Below are positions 34,339-41,556 of a stretch of DNA of 64,000 bases, in pieces. Below the pieces are notes generated by a model. The model made no database searches, was not told the DNA's origin, and saw only the letters and a list, made by a program, of their open reading frames with translations. The translations under genes and the position numbers were made by a program. The stretch spans positions 5,717,001-5,781,000 of the forward strand of contig NZ_CP039690.1 of assembly GCF_005144885.1 (NCBI RefSeq), read 5' to 3'. The stretch is from Phreatobacter stygius (lineage in GTDB: Bacteria > Pseudomonadota > Alphaproteobacteria > Rhizobiales > Phreatobacteraceae). How positions within the stretch are numbered: the first letter of the stretch is position 1; each line of letters begins with the position of its first letter.

Positions 34339-35241
34339 ATGCGCTTCTTGAGCGTGCGCCATCGCGGCGCCGAACGCGCCGGCATTCTGGCCGGCGACGA
34401 GATTGCCTTGCTGCCGCCCGAGGCCGGCGATCTCGTCAGCCTGATCGGCGCCGGACGTGACATCCGTGAGGCGGCCATTGCCGCGGCGCGTGCCACCGGC
34501 GAGCGCCTGCCGTTCGCCGGTGCCGATCTCGCCAGTCCGATCGCCCGGTTCGGCCGCGACGTCTTGTGCACCGGCTGGAACTATTGGGACCATTTCGAAG
34601 AGGGCCGGGGCAGGCGCGACGGCCAGGATGTCGAGCGCCCGAAAGCGCCGACCTTCTTCACCAAGTCGCCGGATGTGGTGATCGGCCCGAACGACCCGAT
34701 CGCCTTCGACGCGCGGCTGTCGCAGAAATGGGACTACGAGGCCGAGCTGGTGGTCATTATCGGGCGCGGCGGCCGCAGCATTCCGCAGGGCCGGGCGCTC
34801 GACCATGTCTTCGGCTATTGCCTGGCCAACGACATTTCCCAGCGCGACCTGCAGCGCCGCCACGGCGGCCAGTGGCTGAAGGGCAAGAGCATCGACGCCA
34901 CCATGCCGCTCGGGCCGGTCGTCGTCACGCCCGACGAACTCGACGTGCCGAACATCCGGCTGCAATGCGCGGTCAACGGCGAGCTGCTGCAGGACGCCCT
35001 GGTGGCGCAGATGGCCTTTCCGATCGCCGAACTCATCGCCGAACTCTCCTTCGGCATGACGCTGCATCCGGGCGACGTCATCCTGACGGGAACGCCGAGC
35101 GGCGTCGGCAATGCCCGCGAGCCGCAGATCTTCCTGAACGATGGCGACGAGGTGGTGGTGCGCGGCGACGGCATCGGCGAATTGCGCAACCGCATGCAGG
35201 CGCAGGATCTGGTCGGAGCCTCCGAGATCAGGATCGGGTGA
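34339..35241 (+). CDS. Fumarylacetoacetate hydrolase-family enzyme
   Basis: A 300-residue FAH-family protein. LCTGWNYWDHFEEG is the start of the catalytic domain, with PTFFTKSPDVVIGPNDPI, WDYEAELVVIIGRGGRSI (metal-binding Glu), YCLANDISQRDLQRRHGGQWLKGKSIDATMPLGP (Asp, and catalytic Lys/His), and HPGDVILTGTPSGVG. Such enzymes cleave C-C bonds or hydrate or decarboxylate oxo acids at the end of ring-cleavage pathways. It ends the plus-strand operon; repeat B2 follows 14 bp after the stop. Confidence 0.93.
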   Translation: MRFLSVRHRGAERAGILAGDEIALLPPEAGDLVSLIGAGRDIREAAIAAARATGERLPFAGADLASPIARFGRDVLCTGWNYWDHFEEGRGRRDGQDVERPKAPTFFTKSPDVVIGPNDPIAFDARLSQKWDYEAELVVIIGRGGRSIPQGRALDHVFGYCLANDISQRDLQRRHGGQWLKGKSIDATMPLGPVVVTPDELDVPNIRLQCAVNGELLQDALVAQMAFPIAELIAELSFGMTLHPGDVILTGTPSGVGNAREPQIFLNDGDEVVVRGDGIGELRNRMQAQDLVGASEIRIG

Positions 35242-35255
35242 GGGCTACGTCCAAC

Positions 35256-35459
35256 CAACCTTCTCCCGTGGGGAGAAGGTGGCGGCGCATGGCGAGTGCG
35301 AAGGCATCTCGCGTTCGCTCGATGCTATGAGCCGCCGGATGAGGGGACGTCCCTGTCAGGAGAGGGCGGCATGCTCGACGAGCACGATCGATCGTTCTCG
35401 AAGCTTGCGCCCCTCACCCGCCGGCTGCGCCGGCACCCTCTCCCTCCGGGAGAGGGTTG
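35256..35459. repeat. Dispersed palindromic repeat, family B, copy 2
   Basis: It contains CTTCTCCCGTGGGGAGAAGG, GCATGCTCGACGAGCACGATCG, CCCCTCACCCGCCGGCTGCG and CCCTCTCCCTCCGGGAGAGGG, matching the skeleton of copy B1. It lies between the convergent FAH-family and amidohydrolase genes and may act as a bidirectional transcription boundary. Confidence 0.82.
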
Positions 35460-35479
35460 ATTATGCTGCGCTTTTTCGG

Positions 35480-36439
35480 TCAACCTTCGCCCAGCACCGT
35501 CCCCGCATTGTCGCAGAAGATGGCGCGCCGGAAGCCCGGCTCGATCCCGGCCATCTGCTCGTGCGGCTTCGGCAGTCCCATCGGGAACGGCCAGTCCGAG
35601 CCGAACAGGATGCGGTCGGCGCCGAACACCTCGGCCGCCAGAGCCAGCCCCGCCCTGTCATGGGCAATGCAGTCGACGCACAGGCGCCTGAGCGTCCGGC
35701 GCGGCGGTTCCAGGCCCTGGTCGAGACCGGGCCGGTCGGTCGCATAACCCCGCTCGAAGCGCCCGGCGAGCGCCGCCGTGGTGCCGCCGGCATGGGCGAG
35801 GCAGACGGTCAGCCGGGGATGGCGTTCCAGGATGCCGCCAAAAACGAGGTGGGCGCTGGCGATCGCCGTCTCGGTCGGATTGCCCAGAAGATTGGCGAGA
35901 TAGAACGGATCGAGCCGGGCGTCGCAGCTCTCGCCGGGATGCAGGAACAGGAAGGCCGAGGCCTCGTCCAGCACCTGCCAGAGCGGCGCGAAGACCGGGT
36001 CGGAAAGCATGACGCCCGCGCCGCCCGCCGGCATGGCGAAGCGGCTGTGGCCGCGGGCGATCCGGTCCCTGGCGATCTCGACGGCCACCGCCGGATGCTC
36101 GACCGGCAGGTGGAACAGAGCCGAGAGCCGGTCGGCATGGGCTGCCGCGATGGCCTGCAGCCCGGCGTTCAGTGCTTCGCTCCAGCGCCGCGTCTCATCA
36201 GGCCCGAGCTCGGGGCGGTAAACCGGCGGCGGTGCCGAGATCCAGGCATGGGCGACCGCGTTGTCGGCCATCCACAAGGTCAGCGCCTCCGGCCGGAACA
36301 GGTTCTTCAGCCCGATGCCGTGGCCGTCGACGGTGAGCTTTTCAGTGCCTGCGTCCCAGCTGACGCCGGCAAAGCCGTCGAGCCGGCCGTCGCGCGCCGG
36401 GATCAGATGAGCATGCACGTCGAGCGCGATGGTTTGCAT
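35480..36439 (-). CDS. Amidohydrolase of the ACMSD-like decarboxylase group
   Basis: A 319-residue TIM-barrel amidohydrolase_2 protein. DVHAHLIPA near the N-terminus gives the HxH metal pair, FLFLHPGESCDARLDPFYLANL the third histidine (about 166), and ILFGSDWPFPMG the catalytic Asp (about 284). This pattern is that of 2-amino-3-carboxymuconate-6-semialdehyde decarboxylase and related non-oxidative decarboxylases or hydrolases. ATG 36439 follows AGGA and fits the family; an ATG at 36472 overlapping the permease stop is possible. It is the last gene of the minus-strand ABC operon, which links it to the imported substrate. Confidence 0.88.
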   Translation of the reverse strand: MQTIALDVHAHLIPARDGRLDGFAGVSWDAGTEKLTVDGHGIGLKNLFRPEALTLWMADNAVAHAWISAPPPVYRPELGPDETRRWSEALNAGLQAIAAAHADRLSALFHLPVEHPAVAVEIARDRIARGHSRFAMPAGGAGVMLSDPVFAPLWQVLDEASAFLFLHPGESCDARLDPFYLANLLGNPTETAIASAHLVFGGILERHPRLTVCLAHAGGTTAALAGRFERGYATDRPGLDQGLEPPRRTLRRLCVDCIAHDRAGLALAAEVFGADRILFGSDWPFPMGLPKPHEQMAGIEPGFRRAIFCDNAGTVLGEG

Positions 36440-36464
36440 TGGCCCATCCTGTCGGGGGCTCGGC

Positions 36465-37226
36465 TCAGCCATGGCGCATGTCGCCGAACCAGGGCTTCAG
36501 CGCCAGCTCGACGCCGGCGACCGCAGCATAAAGCGCCATGCCGAGCACGGCGAGGCCGAACAGGGCGGCGAAGGCGAGCGCCGTATTGACCTGCGAATTG
36601 GCCACCAGCAGGAGATTGCCGAGGCCCTCGTTGGAGCCGATGAATTCGCCGATCACCGCGCCGATGACGGCGAGCGTGATGGCCACCTTCGAGCCGGAAA
36701 TGACGAAGGGCAGCGCCGCCGGGAAGCGGATCTTCCAGAAGGTCTGCCAGCCATTGGCGCGCACCGAGGTGGCGAGATCGAGGAACTCGGCCGGCGTGCC
36801 GCGCAGGCCCGTGGCGGTATCGACGACGATCGGGAAGAAGGCGACCAGCCAGGCAATGGCAAGCTTCGATTCGATGCCGGTGCCGAGCCAGATCAGCAGC
36901 AGCGGCGCCAGCGCCACTTTCGGCAGCGACTGGGTGGCGATCAACAGCGGGTAGAACATCAGGTTGAGCACGCGCGACGAGGAGATCGCCACCGCCAGCG
37001 GCACACCGAAAGCGAAGGCGAGCAGGAAGCCGTAGACGCTCTCCATGAGCGTCACCTTGCCTTCGTCGAGCAGCAGCGGCCAGTTCTTGACGATGGCGTC
37101 CCAGACCGCCAGCGGTTTCGGCAGCACCGCCATGGGCACGTTGAACCAGACCACATAAAAGTGCCAGACGGCGATGAGCCCGACAATGCCGACCAGCGGA
37201 TAGACGATGCGGGTGATCTTATCCAT
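36465..37226 (-). CDS. ABC transporter permease (nitrate/sulfonate/taurine type)
   Basis: A 253-residue inner-membrane permease with about six helices. The EAA-type loop reads SLPKVALAPLLLIWLGTG and is the contact with the ATPase; the BPD_transp_1 domain spans about 55-245. SsuC/TauC-like proteins share LMESVYGFLLAFAFGVPLAVAI. ATG 37226 overlaps the ATPase stop by eight bases, so translation is coupled. The imported compound is not known but is probably the substrate of the surrounding catabolic genes. Confidence 0.93.
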   Translation of the reverse strand: MDKITRIVYPLVGIVGLIAVWHFYVVWFNVPMAVLPKPLAVWDAIVKNWPLLLDEGKVTLMESVYGFLLAFAFGVPLAVAISSSRVLNLMFYPLLIATQSLPKVALAPLLLIWLGTGIESKLAIAWLVAFFPIVVDTATGLRGTPAEFLDLATSVRANGWQTFWKIRFPAALPFVISGSKVAITLAVIGAVIGEFIGSNEGLGNLLLVANSQVNTALAFAALFGLAVLGMALYAAVAGVELALKPWFGDMRHG

Positions 37227-38043
37227 GGCCGTGCAGCACCCCGAGCCCGGCGCTGGCACGCCGCTCATAGTCGTTGAATTCGCGCGAGAAGCGGATCTCG
37301 TGGTTGCGCGGATAGGCCATGTCGATCTTGATCTGATCGATCACCCGGCCGGGCCGGCGGCTGAACACCAGGATGTCGTCGGCGAGATAGACCGCTTCGG
37401 AAACGCTGTGGGTGACGAACATGACGGTCGCCCCGGTCACCTTGCGGATGTTGAGCAGGAGGTCGTGCATCTCCATGCGCGTCAGTTCGTCGAGCGCGCC
37501 GAACGGCTCGTCCATCAACAGGAGCGACGGCTGGTGGATCAGCGCGCGGCAGAGCGCCACGCGCTGCTTCATGCCGCCCGAAAGTTCGTGCGGCCGGCTC
37601 CTGGCGAAACCGTCGAGGCCGACCAGCGTGAGCAGCTCCATGGCGCGGGCGCGGGCCGCCCGATCCAGGCGGTGCTTGATCTCCATCGGGAACAGCACAT
37701 TGTTGAGCACGCTGCGCCAGGGCAACAGGTTCGGCGTCTGGAACACGAAGCCGAAATCGTCCTGGGGGCCGTCGACCTCGCGGCCGCGGATCTCGATCTT
37801 GCCCGTCGAGGCCTTGGTCATGCCGGCGACCATGCGCAGCAAGGTGGTCTTGCCGCAGCCGGACGGGCCGAGCAGGGCGACGAGCGAGCCTTGCTCCAGG
37901 CGGTAATTGACCTGTTCCAGCGCCACCATGCCGCCCTGGCCGCGCTTGTCGGCACCAAAGCTCTTGCCCGCGTCGGTGATCAGGCCGAACGGCGCATCGA
38001 CGGGCAGGGCGCGGGCGTGATCGATCATGCCCTGCACTGTCAC
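37219..38043 (-). CDS. ABC transporter ATP-binding protein (nitrate/sulfonate/taurine type)
   Basis: A 274-residue ATPase energising the importer. Walker A is GPSGCGKTT (about 79-87), the Q-loop lies in FGFVFQTPNLLPWRSV, the signature is LSGGMKQRVALCRAL, and Walker B is LLLMDEPFGALD; the H-loop is MFVTHSVSEAV. About 40 residues precede the usual beginning of the domain (VALEQVNYRLEQGS). GTG 38043 overlaps the stop of the binding-protein gene by four bases; a GTG two codons and an ATG five codons later are alternatives. Confidence 0.94.
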   Translation of the reverse strand: MTVQGMIDHARALPVDAPFGLITDAGKSFGADKRGQGGMVALEQVNYRLEQGSLVALLGPSGCGKTTLLRMVAGMTKASTGKIEIRGREVDGPQDDFGFVFQTPNLLPWRSVLNNVLFPMEIKHRLDRAARARAMELLTLVGLDGFARSRPHELSGGMKQRVALCRALIHQPSLLLMDEPFGALDELTRMEMHDLLLNIRKVTGATVMFVTHSVSEAVYLADDILVFSRRPGRVIDQIKIDMAYPRNHEIRFSREFNDYERRASAGLGVLHGHG

Positions 38044-39053
38044 GGGGTCACGGGCGGCTGGGGGAGGAAGCTCGCGTCATAGACCTGGGCTGCGGTGACC
38101 CTGGCGCCGCCTGTGGTCTTGAGGATGAGATCGACGCTGTGCTGCATCTGGTCGGCATCGATGACCCCGATGCCGCCACGCCTGGACAAGGGCGTCACCA
38201 CCAGGTTGTTGACGATGGCGATCTCTTCCAGCGCCACCTCGCGCTCCAGGCCGCGATTGAGCCTGACCACGATGTCGGCAGCCTCGCCCGGGTTGGCGAT
38301 GGTGTCGCGCCAGCCGCGCAGCGAGGCGGCGATGAAGCCGCGCACCAGCGCCGGATTGGCCTTCAGATAGTCTTCGCGAACCAGGATGCCGTTGGAATAG
38401 AGCATCAGGCCATGGTCGGCGAGCAGGAAGGTGCTGGTCTCGCCGGCGCCGATGGCGCGATGGATGCCCGGTTGCGACATGACGAAGGTTTCGATCGCCG
38501 GAATGCGCTTGGCCGCCAGCATGCCGATCCGTGCCGACGGATCGACATTGGTATAGGTCGCCGGGCGGCTGAGGCCGCGCTCGGTCATGAAGGCCTCGAT
38601 GACCTTCTGGGTGAAGCTGCCGGCGCCGCTGCCGATCTCCAGGCCCTGGAGCTGCTCGGGACGGGTGACGTTGACGCCGCTGCGCCAGGAGAAGACGGCA
38701 TAGGGCGCCTTCTGGTAGATCACCGCCACCATCTTGGCCGTGGCATTGCTGTTGGCGCGGGCCGCGACCAGGCCGGCGACGTCGGAAAAGGCGAACTGGA
38801 CAATGCCGGATTCCAAGGCCTGGATCGCCTGGGCGGTGCCCTGGCCGGCAATGATCGTCACGTTCAGGCCGGCCTCGCGGTAATAGCCCTTGTCGAGCGC
38901 GACATACCAGGCGGCGTGGCGGCCGAGCGCCCGGAAGTCGAGCGAGAAGGTGACCGGCGTGAGTGCCGGAGCCTGGGCGGCGGCCGGAGCCGGCAGTGCC
39001 GGCGCCAGGAGTGCGCCCAGAAGCGCGAAGGTCCTGATCTTTGAGAGCGTCAT
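38040..39053 (-). CDS. ABC transporter substrate-binding protein (NMT1/SsuA-like)
   Basis: A 337-residue periplasmic binding protein with a signal peptide (ALLGALLAPALPAPAAAQA, cleavage near residue 27). The mature protein follows the NMT1/SsuA fold: HAAWYVALDKGYYREAGLNVTIIAGQGTAQAIQALESG is the typical first lobe. THI5/NMT1-like proteins bind pyrimidines, sulfonates, aromatic acids and others, so the ligand is open. It is the first gene of the importer operon. A shared motif (TGATATTTCTC) lies 53 bp before the ATG. Confidence 0.92.
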   Translation of the reverse strand: MTLSKIRTFALLGALLAPALPAPAAAQAPALTPVTFSLDFRALGRHAAWYVALDKGYYREAGLNVTIIAGQGTAQAIQALESGIVQFAFSDVAGLVAARANSNATAKMVAVIYQKAPYAVFSWRSGVNVTRPEQLQGLEIGSGAGSFTQKVIEAFMTERGLSRPATYTNVDPSARIGMLAAKRIPAIETFVMSQPGIHRAIGAGETSTFLLADHGLMLYSNGILVREDYLKANPALVRGFIAASLRGWRDTIANPGEAADIVVRLNRGLEREVALEEIAIVNNLVVTPLSRRGGIGVIDADQMQHSVDLILKTTGGARVTAAQVYDASFLPQPPVTP

Positions 39054-39105
39054 GCGTGCCCCTCTGTGGGTCTGATGTGTCGCTGCCGAACTGTGCTGCG
39101 ATCAG

Positions 39106-39126
39106 TGATATTTCTCAAGAGATATC
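39106..39126. promoter_or_regulatory. Shared motif TGATATTTCTC in an imperfect palindrome before the ABC importer
   Basis: TGATATTTCTC (39106-39116) opens a 20-bp imperfect palindrome, GATATTTCTCAAGAGATATC (39107-39126), symmetric at 16 of 20 positions. It lies 53 bp upstream of the binding-protein start. The same 11-mer, or one base different, precedes both cupin genes of this region. Confidence 0.6.
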
Positions 39127-39140
39127 TTTGCGCGTTCGAC

Positions 39141-39168
39141 AAAAAAGAGGCGCCTCGCAAGGCGCCTC
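39141..39168 (-). terminator. Rho-independent terminator after the Bug-protein gene
   Basis: On the minus strand, GAGGCGCC and GGCGCCTC form an 8-bp stem with a TTGCGA loop, followed by TTTTTT. It lies 20 bp after the stop of the Bug gene and separates that operon from the ABC operon. Confidence 0.9.
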
Positions 39169-39188
39169 CCGAAGGCTCGGAACCCCAG

Positions 39189-40172
39189 TCATTCGATGCT
39201 GATCCGGGCCTTGGCGATCACCGCGCGCCAGAGCGCCGTCTCCGCCTCGATCTGCTGGCCGAGCGCCGCGGCGCCATCGGCCATCACGGTGACGCCGACA
39301 TGGGCGAGCTTCTGCCGGGCGTCCGCATCGGTCAGCGCCGCGATCACGCCGCGTTCGATCGCGCCGCGGATCTCGGCCGGCGTTTCCTTCGGCAGCATGA
39401 CGGCGAACCAGGCGCTGGTGTCGAAACCTGCAAGGCCGGCTTCCGCCATGCCGGGCACATCGGGCAGGAACGGCGAGCGGCCGGCCGTGGTGACCGCCAG
39501 CGCCCTGAGCTTGCCGGCGCGGATCTGTTCGATGACCGAGGGCAGGTTGTCGAACATCAGCTGGATCTGGCCGCCGATCAGGTCGGACACCGCCGGCGCC
39601 GAGCCGCGATAGGGCACGTGCACCAGGGTCACGCCGGTCATCTGCTTGAACAATTCGCCGTTCAGATGGCCGTTGGAGCCATTGCCCTGCGACCCATAGC
39701 TGATGCTGTCGGGCCTGGCCTTGGCGAGCGCGATCAGTTCGGCGAGCGTCGTCGCCGGCACTGCCGGATTGACCACCACCACATTGGGCACGCTGCCGGT
39801 GCGGGTGACGGGTGCGAAGTCGCGCGCCACGTCGTAGCCGAGCGACCGGTAGAGCAGGGGGTTGAGCGTCAAGGCGCTGGACGCGGTGGCGAGCAGCGTG
39901 TGGCCATCGGCGGCTGCGCGCGCCACCGCGGTCGCGCCGACCCCGCCATTGGCGCCCGGGCGGTTCTCGACGATGACCGGCTGGCGCCAGGCCTCGCCGA
40001 GCTTCTGGGCGATCATGCGGGCAATGATGTCGCTGGTGCCGCCGGCCTGGTAGGGCGAGACGATGGTGACGGTGCGCGACGGAAAGCCTTGCGCCGCGCC
40101 CGGTCGCGCCGACGTCGCGAGGCCGCCGAGTGCCAGTCCCTGGACGATGCGGCGGCGGGAGATCGCGGGCAT
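39189..40172 (-). CDS. Tripartite tricarboxylate transporter substrate-binding protein (Bug/TctC family)
   Basis: A 327-residue periplasmic protein with an export signal (SRRRIVQGLALGGLATSARPGAAQ, possibly twin-arginine). PSRTVTIVSPYQAGGTSDIIARMIAQKL and VIVENRPGANGGVGATAVARAAADGHTLL are the Bug family signatures; the second lobe has YGSQGNGSNGHLNGELFKQMTG. These proteins bind carboxylates for a TctA/TctB importer, but neither is encoded here, so it is an orphan binding protein. It starts by a TGATG overlap with the cupin gene before it. Confidence 0.93.
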   Translation of the reverse strand: MPAISRRRIVQGLALGGLATSARPGAAQGFPSRTVTIVSPYQAGGTSDIIARMIAQKLGEAWRQPVIVENRPGANGGVGATAVARAAADGHTLLATASSALTLNPLLYRSLGYDVARDFAPVTRTGSVPNVVVVNPAVPATTLAELIALAKARPDSISYGSQGNGSNGHLNGELFKQMTGVTLVHVPYRGSAPAVSDLIGGQIQLMFDNLPSVIEQIRAGKLRALAVTTAGRSPFLPDVPGMAEAGLAGFDTSAWFAVMLPKETPAEIRGAIERGVIAALTDADARQKLAHVGVTVMADGAAALGQQIEAETALWRAVIAKARISIE

Positions 40173-40486
40173 CAGGCGGCTCCGCCGGCGGTCTTCACTT
40201 CCACCAGGATGTTGCGATAGGTCCAGTCGCTTGTGTTGACCAGCTCATGGGCCGCGCCCGGCATGCGCCACAAGGCCTGGCCCGGCACCTCGGCGGTGTT
40301 GACCACACGCCCATCCTTCCAGTGCATTTCGTTCCGGCCGTCGGTCAGTGGTATCACGAGATAGGGCAATTGATGGACATGCCAGGACTGGCGCTCGCCT
40401 GGTTCCAGCCTGAGCCCCCAGACCCGCACGAACTCGTTCTCGAAGATGATCTCGTCGCCGATCTGGCCCAGGGTCTCGTCGGTCAT
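40172..40486 (-). CDS. Small cupin-domain protein
   Basis: A 104-residue single cupin: RVWGLRLEPGERQSWHVHQLPYLVIPLTDGR gives motif 1 with His-x-His and a possible further ligand, and GQALWRMPGAAHELVNTSD gives motif 2 with a histidine. ATG 40486 is chosen because family members begin near IFENEFVRVW and because the shared promoter motif lies just upstream; a longer in-frame frame to 40612 would run through that motif. It is coupled to the Bug protein gene, suggesting a shared substrate. Confidence 0.8.
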   Translation of the reverse strand: MTDETLGQIGDEIIFENEFVRVWGLRLEPGERQSWHVHQLPYLVIPLTDGRNEMHWKDGRVVNTAEVPGQALWRMPGAAHELVNTSDWTYRNILVEVKTAGGAA

Positions 40487-40516
40487 CTGCTGTCTGCCCG
40501 GTGTTGTGAGATGGTC

Positions 40517-40527
40517 TGATATTTCAC
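40517..40527. promoter_or_regulatory. Shared motif TGATATTTCAC before the second cupin gene
   Basis: An 11-base exact match to the reverse complement of the motif at 32311-32321, 30 bp upstream of the cupin ATG. AT-rich sequence follows it. Confidence 0.5.
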
Positions 40528-40670
40528 AAAAAATCTTACAGCGAGGCTCATCAAAGTAAAGAGGCCGGGGCTGCATGCCACCGTTGAAACCAGGGTCCGG
40601 CGGTTCGATCATGGCGGCGCGGCGCTAAGGAAAAGTCGGACGAAGCAATCCTCTCCCACAGCGCTACGAC

Positions 40671-40888
40671 ATTCACACATCTCTCAAAGGGGCCTGAATT
40701 CGCCCCTCTCAAGGCTTCGCACGAGAACCACGGATAGCGCGTGCGCCGTCCTTTTTCGTCATGGCCGGCCTTGTGCCGGCCATCCACGCATTGCCTTGAC
40801 CGCGGAGGACGTGGATGGCCGTGACAAGCACGGCCATGACGAAGCGAGAAACACCGCGCCAAGACATGGATTGTCGAGATGTGTGAAT
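40671..40888. repeat. 218-bp element with 13-bp terminal inverted repeats and an internal hairpin
   Basis: ATTCACACATCTC (40671-40683) and GAGATGTGTGAAT (40876-40888) are perfect inverted repeats. Inside, CGTCATGGCCGGCC (from 40757) pairs imperfectly with CGGCCATGACG (to 40841), including CATCCACG and CGTGGATGG; blocks of this kind are common in rhizobial intergenic repeats. No gene lies between 40487 and 40931. A solitary ATGTGTGAAT end recurs at 49662-49671. Confidence 0.75.
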
Positions 40889-40931
40889 CCGGTAGCCCAA
40901 AGCGAGAGGGTTGGTCGCAGCGTGGCCCCCG

Positions 40932-41387
40932 TCAAAACGGCAGGGCCACCTCGGTCTTGATCTCTTTCAGGATCACATTGCTTCGGACATGGCGGATGCC
41001 GGGCAGGCGGAACATGAACTCGTCGAGGAAGCGGTTATAGGCCTCCATGTCGCGGGCAACGACCCGCAGGTGATAGTCGGCGTCGCCGGTGGTCGCGAAA
41101 CATTCGAGCACGTCGGGTCTCGCCTTCACCCGCGAGACGAATTGCTCGACGAAAGTCGTGTCGTGGCGCTCCAGCGAGACATGGATGATCGCCGACATGG
41201 CGAAGCCGGCTTTCTGGCGATCCGCCAGCGCCGCATAGCGCTGCACCACGCCGGTTTCCTCCAGGCTGCGGACCCGGCGCCAGCAGGCCGAGGCCGACAT
41301 GCCCACCGCATCGGCCAGCTGCTGGTTGGTGGCGCGCGCATCTTTCTGCAGGTGCAGCAGAATCTTTTCGTCCTGAGGCTCGAGCAT
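40932..41387 (-). CDS. Lrp/AsnC-family transcriptional regulator
   Basis: A 151-residue feast/famine regulator. The HTH is DEKILLHLQKDARATNQQLADAVGMSASACWRRVRSLEETGVV (about 6-50); the C-terminal RAM/AsnC ligand domain runs from about 65 (FAMSAIIHVSLERH, VLECFATTGDADYHLRVVARDMEAYNRFL). It is divergent from the indolepyruvate oxidoreductase gene, with 169 bp between them. Lrp-type proteins typically control such amino-acid catabolic neighbours in response to the amino acid. GGGGAG precedes the ATG. Confidence 0.93.
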   Translation of the reverse strand: MLEPQDEKILLHLQKDARATNQQLADAVGMSASACWRRVRSLEETGVVQRYAALADRQKAGFAMSAIIHVSLERHDTTFVEQFVSRVKARPDVLECFATTGDADYHLRVVARDMEAYNRFLDEFMFRLPGIRHVRSNVILKEIKTEVALPF

Positions 41388-41556
41388 CGGTCATGATCTC
41401 CCCGGCAACGGTCCGGTCGGATTATCCATCCTGGTTCAAAAAATGAAAGGAATTTCCGATTGAAAGCTAAATTACCGCAGGATTGAACGAAATTTCCGGC
41501 GGATCCGGCAGATGATGGCGCCATGACCGTGGGCCGCACCGATCGGAGGCTTCGCC
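41388..41556. promoter_or_regulatory. Divergent promoter region with repeated AATTTCCG boxes
   Basis: GGAATTTCCG (41449-41458) and CGAAATTTCCGG (41488-41499) repeat the AATTTCCG core 39 bp apart, within an AT-rich stretch between the Lrp and oxidoreductase genes. The spacing is near four helical turns, as suits Lrp octamer binding. This is inference from layout. Confidence 0.45.
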
